Assembly: GCA_903886275.1 (NCBI GenBank)
Contig: CAISLN010000019.1
Coordinates: 1-64,000, forward strand
DNA from: an uncultured beta proteobacterium
GTDB lineage: Bacteria; Pseudomonadota; Gammaproteobacteria; Burkholderiales; Burkholderiaceae_C
Reading direction: 5' to 3'
Length of the DNA: 64,000 bases
The position numbers and the translations under genes are program-made. The notes below the pieces were generated by a model. The model was not told the origin of the DNA, searched no databases, and saw only the letters and a list, made by a program, of their open reading frames with translations. Below, in pieces: positions 44,482 through 53,591 of this stretch; the stretch's first letter is position 1, and the number at the start of each line of letters is the position of its first letter.

Positions 44482-45758
44482 TGCGCTGGCTGTATTCGCT
44501 GGCCCTGTGGCTGGCGCAGCCGCTGCTCAAACGCAAGCTGCAGCGCCGCGCCCTGGTTGAGCCGGGCTATGCACTAGACATCGAAGAGCGCTTTGGCCGC
44601 TACGAAGGCGCGCCAGAGCCTGCGGGCCATCCCCACCCTTTCGTTTGGTTGCATGCCGTCTCACTCGGCGAAACCCGCGCCGGTGCCGTGCTGATTGCGA
44701 ATCTGCGCGCCCAATATCCGGGCCTGCGTTTGCTGCTGACCCACGGCACGGCCACCGGTTGGGAGCAGGGCAGGGCGCTGTTGCGAGAGGGCGATGTGCA
44801 GGCCTGGCAGCCCTGGGATACGCCGGGTGCGGTGCAGCGATTTCTGGCGCAGTTCAAGCCCCGCATAGGACTGCTGATGGAGACCGAGGTCTGGCCCAAT
44901 ATGGTCGCCGCCTGTGCCAAGGCGCGTGTACCGCTGTGTCTGGTCAATGCCCGCATGAGCGAGAAGTCCATGCGCAAGGCCTTGCGTTTGCGCTGGCTTT
45001 CGCGCCCTGCCTATGCGGGCCTGCATACCGTGCTGGCGCAAACCGAAGACGACGCAAGGCGCCTGCGCCTGCTGGGCGCAGGGGTGCAGGCGGTCACCGG
45101 CAATCTGAAGTTTGATGCCACACCCGATGCTGCGCTGCTGGCGCGGGGCCGTGCCTGGCGTGCCACCAGTGCGCGAGCGGTGCTGATGTTCACCAGCTCG
45201 CGCGAGGGTGAAGAGCAGATGCTCATCGACGCGCTCAGGGCCCGGCCCATGACCGATGTGCAATGGCTGATCGTGCCGCGCCATCCGCAACGCTTTGATG
45301 CCGTGGCCGCGCTGTTGCAGGCCGCAGGCTTTACGGTGTCGCGCCGCTCGGCTTGGCAGGATGCGCCTCAACCAGCCGACATCTGGCTGGGTGACTCGCT
45401 GGGCGAAATGGCGCTGTACTACGGGCTGGCCGATGCGGCCTTGCTGGGCGGCAGCTTTGCGCCTCTGGGTGGGCAAAACCTGATCGAGGCCGCCGCTTGC
45501 GCCTGCCCGGTGCTGATGGGCCCGCATACCTTTAACTTTGCCCAGGCCGCCGAGTCGGCACAGGTCGAAGGTGCGGCCATGCGCTGCGTGGACCTGAAGC
45601 ACGCCTTGGTGCAAGGTGGCGCACTCGTGGCAGACCCCGCACTCCTTGCCCGCAGTCGCCAAGCTGCGCTGGCCTGGAGCCTGGCCCACCAAGGTGCCAC
45701 GCGTCGCACGCTGCAGGCCTTGGATGGCTTGCTGATTTACCAGGAGAAGGCCTTGTGA
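44481..45758 (+). CDS. waaA: 3-deoxy-D-manno-octulosonic acid (Kdo) transferase
   Basis: 425 residues, standard length. The ATG at 44481 overlaps the previous stop (TGATG). The N-terminal membrane anchor MRWLYSLALWLAQPLL is followed by VWLHAVSLGETRAG with the catalytic Glu, LMETEVWPNMVAAC, TGNLKFDATPD and GGSFAPLGGQNLIEAAA. It transfers Kdo from CMP-Kdo to lipid A at the cytoplasmic face of the inner membrane, the step before WaaC acts. Confidence 0.95.
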   Translation: MRWLYSLALWLAQPLLKRKLQRRALVEPGYALDIEERFGRYEGAPEPAGHPHPFVWLHAVSLGETRAGAVLIANLRAQYPGLRLLLTHGTATGWEQGRALLREGDVQAWQPWDTPGAVQRFLAQFKPRIGLLMETEVWPNMVAACAKARVPLCLVNARMSEKSMRKALRLRWLSRPAYAGLHTVLAQTEDDARRLRLLGAGVQAVTGNLKFDATPDAALLARGRAWRATSARAVLMFTSSREGEEQMLIDALRARPMTDVQWLIVPRHPQRFDAVAALLQAAGFTVSRRSAWQDAPQPADIWLGDSLGEMALYYGLADAALLGGSFAPLGGQNLIEAAACACPVLMGPHTFNFAQAAESAQVEGAAMRCVDLKHALVQGGALVADPALLARSRQAALAWSLAHQGATRRTLQALDGLLIYQEKAL

Positions 45759-45792
45759 AACCCGCCCATCTAACGACCATGTCGGGCCGGCT

Positions 45793-46962
45793 GTGCGCTT
45801 GAGCAGTCGGGATTTGCTGGCCAAGCTGGTGGGGTTTCCCACCGTTAGCCGCGCCTCCAATCTTGCGCTCATCGGCTTTATTCAGGACTACTTGCGCGGC
45901 TTTGGCGTAGCCAGTGAGCTGTTCTTCAGCGAAGACCGCAGCAAGGCCAACCTCTTCGCCACCCTGGGGCCGACCGACCGTGGCGGCATTCTGTTATCTG
46001 GCCATACCGATGTGGTGCCGGTGCAGGGGCAGGCCTGGAGCCTGCCGGCCTTTGAGTTGACCGAGCGCGATGGCCGACTTTATGGCCGAGGCACGGCCGA
46101 CATGAAGGGCTATCTGGCCTGCATGCTGGCCGCCGTGCCGCGCTTTTTGGCGTCAGAGATGCGCATGCCGGTGCACCTGGCCTTCTCCTACGATGAAGAG
46201 GTGGGCTGCCTGGGCGTGCATTCCCTGCTGGCCGCGCTGCGCCTGCGTCGGCCCCTGCCCATTGCCTGCATCATTGGAGAGCCGACGCAGTTGCAACCGG
46301 TGCTCGGCCACAAGGGCAAGTTGGCCATGCGTTGCCAGGTCAAGGGTGCGGCTTGCCATTCTGCGTATGCCCCGCAGGGTGTCAACGCCATCGAATACGC
46401 GGCCAGGTTGGTCACCGAGCTGGGCGCCATCGGCGAGCGCCTGGCCGCGCCAGAGTTGCACTCGGCCCGCTTCGATCCACCCTATTCGACCGTCCAGACC
46501 GGCCTGATCCAAGGCGGGCAGGCGCTCAACATTGTGCCCGCCGACTGCCAGTTCGATTTCGAGGTGCGCGCCCTGCCCGGACTCGACCCGCAATGCGTGG
46601 CCGACGAGCTGGCGCAATTTGCGCGCGAACGCCTACTGCCGCGCATGCGCCTGGTGCATGGCGCCAGCGACATCGCGTTCACGCGCCTGTCGGCCTACCC
46701 GGGCCTGGCGACCGCGCCAGACAGCGAAGTGGCCAGCCTGATTGCACTTCTGAGCGGGCGTGACGATTTCGGCACGGTGGCCTTCGGATCCGAGGGCGGG
46801 CTGTTCGACCAGGTTGGCATTCCAACCGTGCTGTGCGGCCCAGGCAGCATGGAACAAGGCCACAAGCCCGACGAGTTCATCAGCCTGGCGCAGCTGCAGG
46901 ACTGCGACGCACTGATGGAGCGGCTGGCGCATTGGCTGCAGTCCCCTAGCGTCACGTCCTGA
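45793..46962 (+). CDS. argE: Acetylornithine deacetylase
   Basis: 389 residues, M20 metallopeptidase family. Metal ligands are visible in ILLSGHTDVVPVQG, RGTADMKGYLACM, SYDEEVGCLG and IIGEPTQLQPVLG; the C-terminal EQGHKPDEFISLAQL holds the last His. It hydrolyses N-acetylornithine to ornithine in arginine synthesis. The start is GTG at 45793 or TTG at 45799; no ATG fits the frame. Confidence 0.9.
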   Translation: MRLSSRDLLAKLVGFPTVSRASNLALIGFIQDYLRGFGVASELFFSEDRSKANLFATLGPTDRGGILLSGHTDVVPVQGQAWSLPAFELTERDGRLYGRGTADMKGYLACMLAAVPRFLASEMRMPVHLAFSYDEEVGCLGVHSLLAALRLRRPLPIACIIGEPTQLQPVLGHKGKLAMRCQVKGAACHSAYAPQGVNAIEYAARLVTELGAIGERLAAPELHSARFDPPYSTVQTGLIQGGQALNIVPADCQFDFEVRALPGLDPQCVADELAQFARERLLPRMRLVHGASDIAFTRLSAYPGLATAPDSEVASLIALLSGRDDFGTVAFGSEGGLFDQVGIPTVLCGPGSMEQGHKPDEFISLAQLQDCDALMERLAHWLQSPSVTS

Positions 46963-46968
46963 GGCAAC

Positions 46969-48372
46969 TCAGGCCTGCAGTGGCAAGCGCAGTGGCACGC
47001 GCAACTGCGCGCTCACATGGAGCTGGTCGGTAGCGCTCAGGGTCAGCGTGCCGCCGTGCAGGTGGGTAATTTCGCGGCACAGGCTCAAGCCCAGGCCTTG
47101 GCCCTGGCCCAGGTCCGACATACGCCGACTGCGTGATGCACTGCCGCGGTAGAAACGGTCAAAGGCCTTTTGCGACAACTCCGGGCTAAAGTGCTGGGTC
47201 GGGTTTTCCAGGCTGAGCAGCAGCCAGCCCTCGGACTGCGTCGCCTTGAAGTGGATCCATCCCTGGTCGATGTTGTAGTTCACCGCATTGGTGTACAGGT
47301 TGAAAACCAGTTGCCGAATCAGCAGCGCATCGCAATGCCAGAAGATGCCCGCTTCGACCTCCGAGCTGATGCGCAGGCCGGTTTCGAATTGCGCCGCATC
47401 GCTCACGAGTTCAGTCAGAAAGTCACTGAAATCGAGTTGCGTCAGTTCCAGGCTGATGGCGCGTGCGTCTGCGCGCGACAAGAGCAAGAGCTTCTCGGTG
47501 ATGTCCACCAAGCGCCCGACCTCCTCTTCCATGATGCGCAGGCGCACCTGGCCATCCGAGCCGGTGGGCGATTCATTGATGGCCTGTTCTACATGGCCAC
47601 GCAGAATGGTCAGCGGCGTTCTTAGCTCGTGGGAAGCGTCGGCGGAAAAACGTTGCGACTGCTGGAAGCTGGCGTGCAGTCTGGCGCGCAGTTCCTCCAT
47701 GGAGGCAATCAAGGCGACGAATTCACGGTGCGGCTGGGAAATTTCAATGGGCTGGTCCAGATTGCTGGAACTGAGTCGGGCCATGGTGTCCCTGAGTTGG
47801 TCCAAGGGCCGCATGAGCTGGCGAATCAAAAACCAGGCCAGGAAACCCATGGCCAACACCAGCAGAGGAATCACATACAGAAACACCCGATTACGCAGGT
47901 CCCACATGTTCTTCACAAAATCATCGCGCCTGGATTTCTTCAGCAGTATCGACTCGGCCCCGTCCTGCGAACGAAAGGCCAGCCAGGCTTGCCCGTCCAG
48001 CATCGCCTCGCTTTGTTGCGGCCCGCTTGCATCTTCAGCCGCCAGCGCATGCCACTTGAGTGCCGCCGGCTGAAGCTGCGCACACAGGGCCGAAACTCGA
48101 TCTGTCGAAAAACTGCCCGGGCACAACTGCAGATGCAGTGATAGGCCTTCCAGCAGCGAGTCGGCTGTAGCGTCCGCCGCGCAAGCCCGCAGGCGCCGCC
48201 CGTCCGCCGACAGACCCTGGCACTGGCGCAGAACGCTCACCATGTTCTGTTCGACAAGGTGAGCCACATAGACACGCGCCACGTACCAGCTCAGCACGCG
48301 GTTTCCGGCCACGATCAGGGCCAGGCAAACCAGGGCCTGCAGGAACAATTGGATGCGTAAGGACTTGGGCAT
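46969..48372 (-). CDS. Sensor histidine kinase (QseC/PmrB-like layout)
   Basis: 467 residues. Helix 1 (LFLQALVCLALIVAG), a periplasmic domain of about 130 residues with several Cys, helix 2 (VFLYVIPLLVLAMGFLAWFL), HAMP, then HisKA with SADASHELRTPLTI and an ATPase domain (NLYTNAVNYN, GQGQGLGLSLC). It follows its response-regulator gene with no gap. The pair is divergent from the unusual cluster at 49551-59178 and is its most likely regulator. Confidence 0.93.
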   Translation of the reverse strand: MPKSLRIQLFLQALVCLALIVAGNRVLSWYVARVYVAHLVEQNMVSVLRQCQGLSADGRRLRACAADATADSLLEGLSLHLQLCPGSFSTDRVSALCAQLQPAALKWHALAAEDASGPQQSEAMLDGQAWLAFRSQDGAESILLKKSRRDDFVKNMWDLRNRVFLYVIPLLVLAMGFLAWFLIRQLMRPLDQLRDTMARLSSSNLDQPIEISQPHREFVALIASMEELRARLHASFQQSQRFSADASHELRTPLTILRGHVEQAINESPTGSDGQVRLRIMEEEVGRLVDITEKLLLLSRADARAISLELTQLDFSDFLTELVSDAAQFETGLRISSEVEAGIFWHCDALLIRQLVFNLYTNAVNYNIDQGWIHFKATQSEGWLLLSLENPTQHFSPELSQKAFDRFYRGSASRSRRMSDLGQGQGLGLSLCREITHLHGGTLTLSATDQLHVSAQLRVPLRLPLQA

Positions 48373-49059
48373 TCAGGCCTGATTGGCGCGCATGCGATAG
48401 CCCACGCCCCGTATGGACTCTATCGGAAAGGACTCAGGCAGCGAGCTGGAGTCGCTGAGCTTTTTGCGTATGCGTTGGATGCAGACATCGACCACATTGG
48501 TCTGTGGGTCAAAGTCGATGTCCCACACCTGCTGCAGGATTTGCTTGCGCGAAAAAATATGCCCAGGTGATCGCATCAGATAGCCCAGCAGGCTGAATTC
48601 GCGCTGGCTCAGCACCACCGATGTGGCATGCCATTGCGCCTTTCGGCTGACCCGGTTGAGCGTCAGCCCGGCGCTGCTCCAGTCCTCGGGCTCCTCTCTG
48701 TGCCGGCGTGCCAACACGGCCCGGATGCGGGCGATCAGCTCCTCGGTAAAAAAGGGCTTGGGCAGGTAGTCATCTGCACCGAGCTCGAAGCCGCGCAGTC
48801 GGTCCGGCAAATCGGCTCTGGCGCTGAGAACGATGACCGGCGTCAGCACCTGTTGCTGACGTGCCCTGCGCAAGACCTCAAAGCCGTCCATGCCGGGCAA
48901 CAAGCCGTCGAGCAACACCAGATCGGCATCGCCCTGCAGCATGGCCGCCAGGCCCGAGGGACCGTCTTGTGCAAGCTGAACCAGGAAGCCGGCCTCTTGT
49001 AAACCCTGCTGCACAAAGTCAAAAATCCGGGCTTCATCTTCAATCAACAAAATTTTCAC
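48373..49059 (-). CDS. OmpR-family response regulator
   Basis: 228 residues from the GTG at 49059, giving MKILLIEDEARIFDFVQQGL, the standard N-terminus; the frame continues to a TTG at 49116. Receiver with phospho-Asp in LVLLDGLLPGMDG and Lys in YLPKPF; then a winged-helix DNA-binding domain (LSQREFSLLGYLM, NVVDVCIQRIRKKL). Partner of the kinase encoded immediately downstream. Likely to bind in the 490-bp gap before the divergent cluster. Confidence 0.93.
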   Translation of the reverse strand: MKILLIEDEARIFDFVQQGLQEAGFLVQLAQDGPSGLAAMLQGDADLVLLDGLLPGMDGFEVLRRARQQQVLTPVIVLSARADLPDRLRGFELGADDYLPKPFFTEELIARIRAVLARRHREEPEDWSSAGLTLNRVSRKAQWHATSVVLSQREFSLLGYLMRSPGHIFSRKQILQQVWDIDFDPQTNVVDVCIQRIRKKLSDSSSLPESFPIESIRGVGYRMRANQA

Positions 49060-49202
49060 TGTATTTTTCAACCTGCTCGTACTTGTGTGCTTAACCAAGA
49101 GTTCGTATTCAATCAAGATGAGCTTTCTTCATCTCGGGAGCCTATCAGCTGGCGGCTGCTTAAGCTGATTTATGTATTTTGTAGTACGCAGCCAAGCGAT
49201 AC

Positions 49203-49222
49203 AACTGCCCCTTAGGGCAGTT
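49203..49222. promoter_or_regulatory. Perfect 8-bp inverted repeat
   Basis: AACTGCCC-CTTA-GGGCAGTT. It could be a regulator-binding palindrome or a hairpin; only three T residues border it, so it is a poor terminator for either strand. Confidence 0.5.
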
Positions 49223-49232
49223 TGAATGATGG

Positions 49233-49248
49233 GACCTATCCATAGGTA
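49233..49248. promoter_or_regulatory. NarL-type 7-2-7 palindrome candidate
   Basis: GACCTATCCATAGGTA; its reverse complement TACCTATGGATAGGTC fits the NarL 7-2-7 consensus (TACYYMT, 2 bases, inverted TACYYMT) at all but the last position. A LuxR-type regulator could bind here, although the neighbouring regulator is of OmpR type. Confidence 0.4.
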
Positions 49249-49550
49249 TGAATCCATCAGCCGACCACCGGCTTTGTGGCGTGGTTCAAAAGTGGCTGGC
49301 AGTTGGCTTGCGCCCGAGCCAAATTGGGATTGCTCGGCAGATCCATCATTACCTTGCTGTCATAAAAGCCGCTTTCGATTACCGTTCTGTAATAAACGCA
49401 CGCAATGGCCGAAAACTGCAGTTTCCCCCTCAATGGTGATGGCACATTAGCCCCAATTCGCTTAGGCAGAGCCGGTTTCCCGGTTGCCAAAACTAAACAA
49501 AATTCATGTATGACGCCCGCGTTTTTGGGCTTCGCAAATCAAGGGATGCT

Positions 49551-50189
49551 GTGGAAAATCGAAAAATCAGAATCGCCATGTTCGGCAGCTTTTATCGCGG
49601 CTATTACATGCTGGATGAACTGCTGCATGGGCCGTTAAAGGACCATTTCACGGTCGTGGGCGTGGCCAGCGATGACGTCAGCGAGTCCTTCATCAGCAGC
49701 AAGGTAAGGGTCTGGCAATACCCGCATTTGCCGGTGGAGGAGACCATGGTCGAGCGCCGTTCAAACCAGCATGACTTGCCCTTTTACAAGGGCCGCATCA
49801 AGTGTGAAGCTTTCTATGAAAAATACGAGCAAGAGTGGGCGCCAGACATGTGTGTGTCGGCCACCTTCGGGCAGCGCATTGACGCCCGGCTATTCAAGTT
49901 TCCCGGCTTGGGCTTTTTCAATATCCATCCCTGTATAGAAGACGGTTGGCCCTCCAAGTACGCAGGCCCCAACCCCTTCCAGGCCCTGATGGACGACGGC
50001 CATGACTATGCCATGGCGGCACTGCACCGGGTCGATGACGGTTTTGACACGGGTGAGTTGATCGCCATGTCCTCGCGTATCGCCATGCCGCCACACGCCA
50101 CGGTAGTTGATATGCACAAGATTACGTCCCCTGTGGTCGCCCGTTTTGCCGCTTACGAACTGGCCAAACTCGCAGGGGTCGCGGCATGA
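49551..50189 (+). CDS. Formyltransferase-fold protein
   Basis: 212 residues from a GTG at 49551 with AAGGGA before it; an ATG at 49506 is also in frame but has no ribosome site. The core matches the formyl-transferase N-terminal fold of Fmt and PurN: IRIAMFGSFYRGYYMLDEL, a catalytic-type His in LGFFNIHPCIEDGWPS and Asp in VDDGFDTGELIAM. There is no C-terminal Fmt domain, and it is not in a tRNA-fMet or purine context. It may formylate a small amine or sugar amine. Its stop overlaps the start of the next gene (ATGA). Confidence 0.8.
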   Translation: MENRKIRIAMFGSFYRGYYMLDELLHGPLKDHFTVVGVASDDVSESFISSKVRVWQYPHLPVEETMVERRSNQHDLPFYKGRIKCEAFYEKYEQEWAPDMCVSATFGQRIDARLFKFPGLGFFNIHPCIEDGWPSKYAGPNPFQALMDDGHDYAMAALHRVDDGFDTGELIAMSSRIAMPPHATVVDMHKITSPVVARFAAYELAKLAGVAA

Positions 50190-51040
50190 AGGGCTGTGTG
50201 TTCGCGGCGTTCAAGGCGCTGTGCGTGATGCTGCTGTGTGCATCCACCCTCGCCAAGCAGCCATCGGACGCGCCCGCATCACCCCTGGTGCGCGTGTCAG
50301 ACGGGCGGATGCTGGCACCGGATATTGCGCGCATCATCAACAAGGGTGAGTTGATCGTGGCCGTGCTGAACTTGGATACGCGCCCTTTTGTCTACGTTAA
50401 GAATGGCGAGCTAGCCGGTGTTGACATCGCCCTGGTGCGCCAGGTGGCGGCCGAACTGCAGGTGCCGATTCGCTTTGACCGCAGCTCTAAGACCTATGAC
50501 GAGATTGTGCAACTTGTCGCTAGCGGACAGGCCGACCTAGGCGTCAGCAAACTTGCACGCACGCTCAAACGTGCCCAGTCGGTGCAATTCTCCACCCCCT
50601 ATATGCGGCTGGAACATTCGCTGCTGATCAACCGCCTGGCCTTTGCCAATGTGGCGCGCGAGCAGTCGGTGTCGCATGCGGTGCTCAACTTCACGGGCAC
50701 CATTGGCGTGTTGGCCGGATCGGCCTGGGAAGAATTTGCAAGGCGCAATTTCATCCAGGCCAAGGTAGTTCCCTATGCTAGTTGGCGCCTGGCGGTGGAC
50801 GCTGCCAAGCGGGGCGAGGTGGTGGCGGCTTACCGGGATGCCATCGAGGTAAGAACCATCATGCAAGCAGACCCCACCCTGGCGCTGACCATGCGCACCG
50901 TCAGCTTTAGCGACCTGCAGTCGGCGTTGTGCGTCATGGTGGGTTCAAGCGACAACATGCTGCTGGCCTTCGTCAACGAAATCGTGGCCAATCAAACCGA
51001 GCCGCCCACTGTGAGCGCACTGCTCAAGCAAATGCAATGA
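50186..51040 (+). CDS. Periplasmic solute-binding protein, family 3
   Basis: 284 residues with a signal peptide (FKALCVMLLCASTLAKQ). Type-3 binding-protein features: LIVAVLNLDTRPFVYVKNGE, then LAGVDIALVRQVAAELQV, then ASGQADLGVSKLARTLKRAQ. Such proteins usually bind amino acids or related acids for ABC transporters, but no ABC permease or ATPase is nearby; the next gene encodes a secondary symporter. Coupled by overlap to the formyltransferase-fold gene. Confidence 0.88.
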   Translation: MKGCVFAAFKALCVMLLCASTLAKQPSDAPASPLVRVSDGRMLAPDIARIINKGELIVAVLNLDTRPFVYVKNGELAGVDIALVRQVAAELQVPIRFDRSSKTYDEIVQLVASGQADLGVSKLARTLKRAQSVQFSTPYMRLEHSLLINRLAFANVAREQSVSHAVLNFTGTIGVLAGSAWEEFARRNFIQAKVVPYASWRLAVDAAKRGEVVAAYRDAIEVRTIMQADPTLALTMRTVSFSDLQSALCVMVGSSDNMLLAFVNEIVANQTEPPTVSALLKQMQ

Positions 51041-51050
51041 AGGACTGTGC

Positions 51051-52385
51051 ATGAAATATCCATTCAATCGAGCGCAATTTCAGCGCTTCTCTACCAATCC
51101 CTGGACCGTGTTCGCTTGTGTACTGATAGGTGGCCTGCTGGGTTGGTCTGCACCGGAATTTTCCAAAAACCTTTCGGTGGTGGGCCTGGTCTATGTAGGC
51201 CTGCTCAAGATGATCGTTATGCCCTTCATGGTGGCGGCCGTGATCTTCAGCCTGCAAAAACTGTTCAGGGATGGCGGCGCAGGCAAAATCTTGGGTCGGG
51301 TGATGCTGGTGTTTGCGACCTTCTCGGTGGCTGCCGCACTGATCGCCGCACTGTGTACTTTGTTGATACAACCAGGCGGCCATATGTCGCTTGCCAGCAA
51401 GGCGGCCATGGGCAGAATTGTCGGCGCCAGCGGCGACAGCAGCAATACCCTCGTGGCCATGCACCGTGCCGAGGAGCTACCCAAGGCGTTGAGACTGCAA
51501 GATGTATTGGACTCGCTGATACCGTCCAATATATTTGCCTCGCTGGCCAACGGTGAAACCCTCAAGACCCTGGTGTTCTCCCTGCTGTTTGGCTTTGCTG
51601 TGGGACAGTTGCCGGGCCGCATTGCCGAGAGCACGGGCCAGATACTGGAAACGGTTTACCACGCCTGCCAAGTGCTGACCCGCTGGGTCAATCTTCCGGT
51701 TGCCCTGGTGCTGATCTGCATGACGGCCAGTCAGATTGCCGAGACCGGCCTGGAACCCCTGAGCGCCATGATGGGATTTGTAGTGGCCTTTCTGGCGGTC
51801 AGCCTGGTGCTGCTGGCACTGTCGGTGTTGCTCATCAGTTGGCGCAGCGCTCGCTCCTTCGCTCAGGTGCTCGATGCCCTGCGCGAGACCTTCACCCTGG
51901 GGGTGGCCACCAACAATAGCGCCACTTGCATGCCGGCCATGGTAGATGGTCTGGTCGAGCGACTGAACTTTGCACGCTCGCGGGTCGAGTTGCTGGTGCC
52001 GCTGAGCGTATCGTTGCTGCGAGCCGGGGCGATTGCCTATTTTGTCTGTGGCGCCCTGTTCATTGCAGCCATCTACAACCGGGAGCTCTCGGCCATGGAA
52101 GTCGGGCTGGTGGTGTTGGTTTCGGTGCTGTCGGGCTTTGCTTCGGCCGGCATGGCCGGCATTCTGACCATCTCGCTGATTGGCACGGCCTGCAACTACC
52201 TCGGCCTGCCGTTTGAAGCGGCCTTCATTCTCTTTGTCGCGGTGGATCCCATCTGCGCCATGGCCCGTACGGCCGTCACCGTGATTGGCAGTTGCGCGGC
52301 CGTTGCCGTGGTGTGTGCCAAGCCCGACCCTTTCTCCCCTGTCCCTACTGACACCCTCCACCAACCTGGAACCCTTCCCACATGA
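51051..52385 (+). CDS. Dicarboxylate/amino-acid:cation symporter (DAACS family)
   Basis: 444 residues, multi-spanning. Family features: VYVGLLKMIVMPFMVAAVIF near the start, a segment TLGVATNNSATCMPAM in the position of the re-entrant serine-rich loop, and GTACNYLGLPFEAAFILFVA with DPICAMARTAVTVIG near the end, equivalent to the substrate site. It departs from DctA/GltP in the loop (TNNSAT instead of the usual SSS-type) so the substrate may differ. AAGGA precedes the ATG; its stop overlaps the next start (ATGA). Confidence 0.88.
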   Translation: MKYPFNRAQFQRFSTNPWTVFACVLIGGLLGWSAPEFSKNLSVVGLVYVGLLKMIVMPFMVAAVIFSLQKLFRDGGAGKILGRVMLVFATFSVAAALIAALCTLLIQPGGHMSLASKAAMGRIVGASGDSSNTLVAMHRAEELPKALRLQDVLDSLIPSNIFASLANGETLKTLVFSLLFGFAVGQLPGRIAESTGQILETVYHACQVLTRWVNLPVALVLICMTASQIAETGLEPLSAMMGFVVAFLAVSLVLLALSVLLISWRSARSFAQVLDALRETFTLGVATNNSATCMPAMVDGLVERLNFARSRVELLVPLSVSLLRAGAIAYFVCGALFIAAIYNRELSAMEVGLVVLVSVLSGFASAGMAGILTISLIGTACNYLGLPFEAAFILFVAVDPICAMARTAVTVIGSCAAVAVVCAKPDPFSPVPTDTLHQPGTLPT

Positions 52386-52879
52386 AACCTTTGAATACCA
52401 TGCGTCTGAGTGCACTCACCCTGGCAGCCCTGTTGCCCTTTGCCGTGGCAGCACAAAGCCAGCCCGCCCCGGCGCCTAATGCCAAAATTGCCGTACCCAA
52501 GCCGCACCCTTTGTTGGCCCAATCGTTCAACCCGCAAGTAGGCCCCAAGCTGCTCGCCACGGTTGATCAGATGACGGCGACCCTGGCGGCTGTGACAGCA
52601 CCGGTTCAGGCAACTGCGGCCCTGGCCAAAATTTTGCAGATCTGGCCGACCTACCTGCAACTGGACAAGGACTTCACGACCCAACTGGAGCAGATTGCCG
52701 CGCATCACTATATCGGCAAGAAGACCAGCGACATGGCTTCCGTGGAAACCGCGATGACCAATAGCTTGGCAGTCAAAGGCCCGGCACTGGATGCCGAGTT
52801 GCTACGCCTAAGCAAACTGCCCCTGGCTGCTGCCGATATGGCGGCGTTGCAAAACCTGCGCAAGGCGCTGGCCGAATAA
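52382..52879 (+). CDS. Unrecognised exported protein, tandem paralogue 1
   Basis: 165 residues: signal peptide (MRLSALTLAALLPFAVAAQS), a Pro/Ala-rich linker, then a ~125-residue helical domain shared with the next two genes (FNPQVGPKLLATVDQM, ILQIWPTYLQLDKDFTTQL, GKKTSDMASVETAM, LRLSKLPLAAADMAALQ). I recognise no family. Its signal peptide differs from those of copies 2-4. It is translationally coupled to the symporter gene, which suggests a job in the same periplasmic process. Confidence 0.75.
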   Translation: MKPLNTMRLSALTLAALLPFAVAAQSQPAPAPNAKIAVPKPHPLLAQSFNPQVGPKLLATVDQMTATLAAVTAPVQATAALAKILQIWPTYLQLDKDFTTQLEQIAAHHYIGKKTSDMASVETAMTNSLAVKGPALDAELLRLSKLPLAAADMAALQNLRKALAE

Positions 52880-52934
52880 GGCACGGCCCAACTATTGCCC
52901 AACCACTCTCCCAACCACGAAATACTTACCTTCC

Positions 52935-53549
52935 ATGAAAACACCATTGATCACCACCACCTTGGCCTCCAAACTGCTGCTGGGCCTGTTCATTGCAACC
53001 GTCGGTTTCAATGCTGCGGCTTGCAAATGGACCGATGTCGCCTGCAAGACCAAGGAAGCTGCGAAATCCGTTACGGATACCGCCAACACGGCTGCGAAAT
53101 CCGCTACGGATACCGCCAACCATGTCAACGGCACAGCCGTGGTCAGCACACCCGTGGTCAGCACAGTCGGGGCGCACCCTTTGTTGGTCCAACCGTTCAA
53201 CCCCCAAGTAGGCCCCAAGCTGCTTGCCATGGTTGATCAGATGACGGCGAGCCTAGTGCCTGTGACCACACCGGTTCAGGCGGCTCCGGCTCTGGCCAAA
53301 ATTTTGCAGATCTGGCCGACCTACCTGCAACTGAACAAGGACTTTACGACCCAACTGGTGCAGATTGCCGCGCACAACCAGGTCGGCAAGAAGACCAGCG
53401 ACATGGCTTCTGTGGAAACCGCGATGACCACTGGCTTGGCGGTCAAAGGCGCGGCACTGGATGCTGAGTTGCTACGCCTGAGCAAGCTGCCCCTGGCTGC
53501 TGCCGATATGGCGGCATTGCAAAACCTGCGCAAGGCGCTGGCCGAGTAA
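52935..53549 (+). CDS. Unrecognised exported protein, tandem paralogue 2
   Basis: 204 residues. N-terminus MKTPLITTTLASKLLLGLFI, then ATVGFNAAAC, is a signal peptide ending in AAAC, so a lipoprotein or ordinary cleavage are both possible. Next comes an 11-residue-type repeat stretch (AAKSVTDTANT, AAKSATDTANH), then the shared helical domain, almost identical to that of copy 1 (TYLQLNKDFTTQLVQIAAHN). The spacer after it is nearly the same as the spacer after copy 1. No Shine-Dalgarno sequence precedes the ATG. Confidence 0.75.
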   Translation: MKTPLITTTLASKLLLGLFIATVGFNAAACKWTDVACKTKEAAKSVTDTANTAAKSATDTANHVNGTAVVSTPVVSTVGAHPLLVQPFNPQVGPKLLAMVDQMTASLVPVTTPVQAAPALAKILQIWPTYLQLNKDFTTQLVQIAAHNQVGKKTSDMASVETAMTTGLAVKGAALDAELLRLSKLPLAAADMAALQNLRKALAE

Positions 53550-53591
53550 GGCACGGCCCAACTATTCCTCCACACCAACTACTTACCTCCC

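Larger units (their letters stand above)
49060..49550. promoter_or_regulatory. Intergenic control region between the OmpR-type pair and the divergent cluster
   Basis: About 490 bases without a convincing gene. It contains two perfect or near-perfect inverted repeats (49203-49222 and 49233-49248) and A/T-rich stretches. It must carry the promoters for both directions; I could not pick -35/-10 pairs with confidence. Short frames here lack ribosome sites. Confidence 0.6.
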
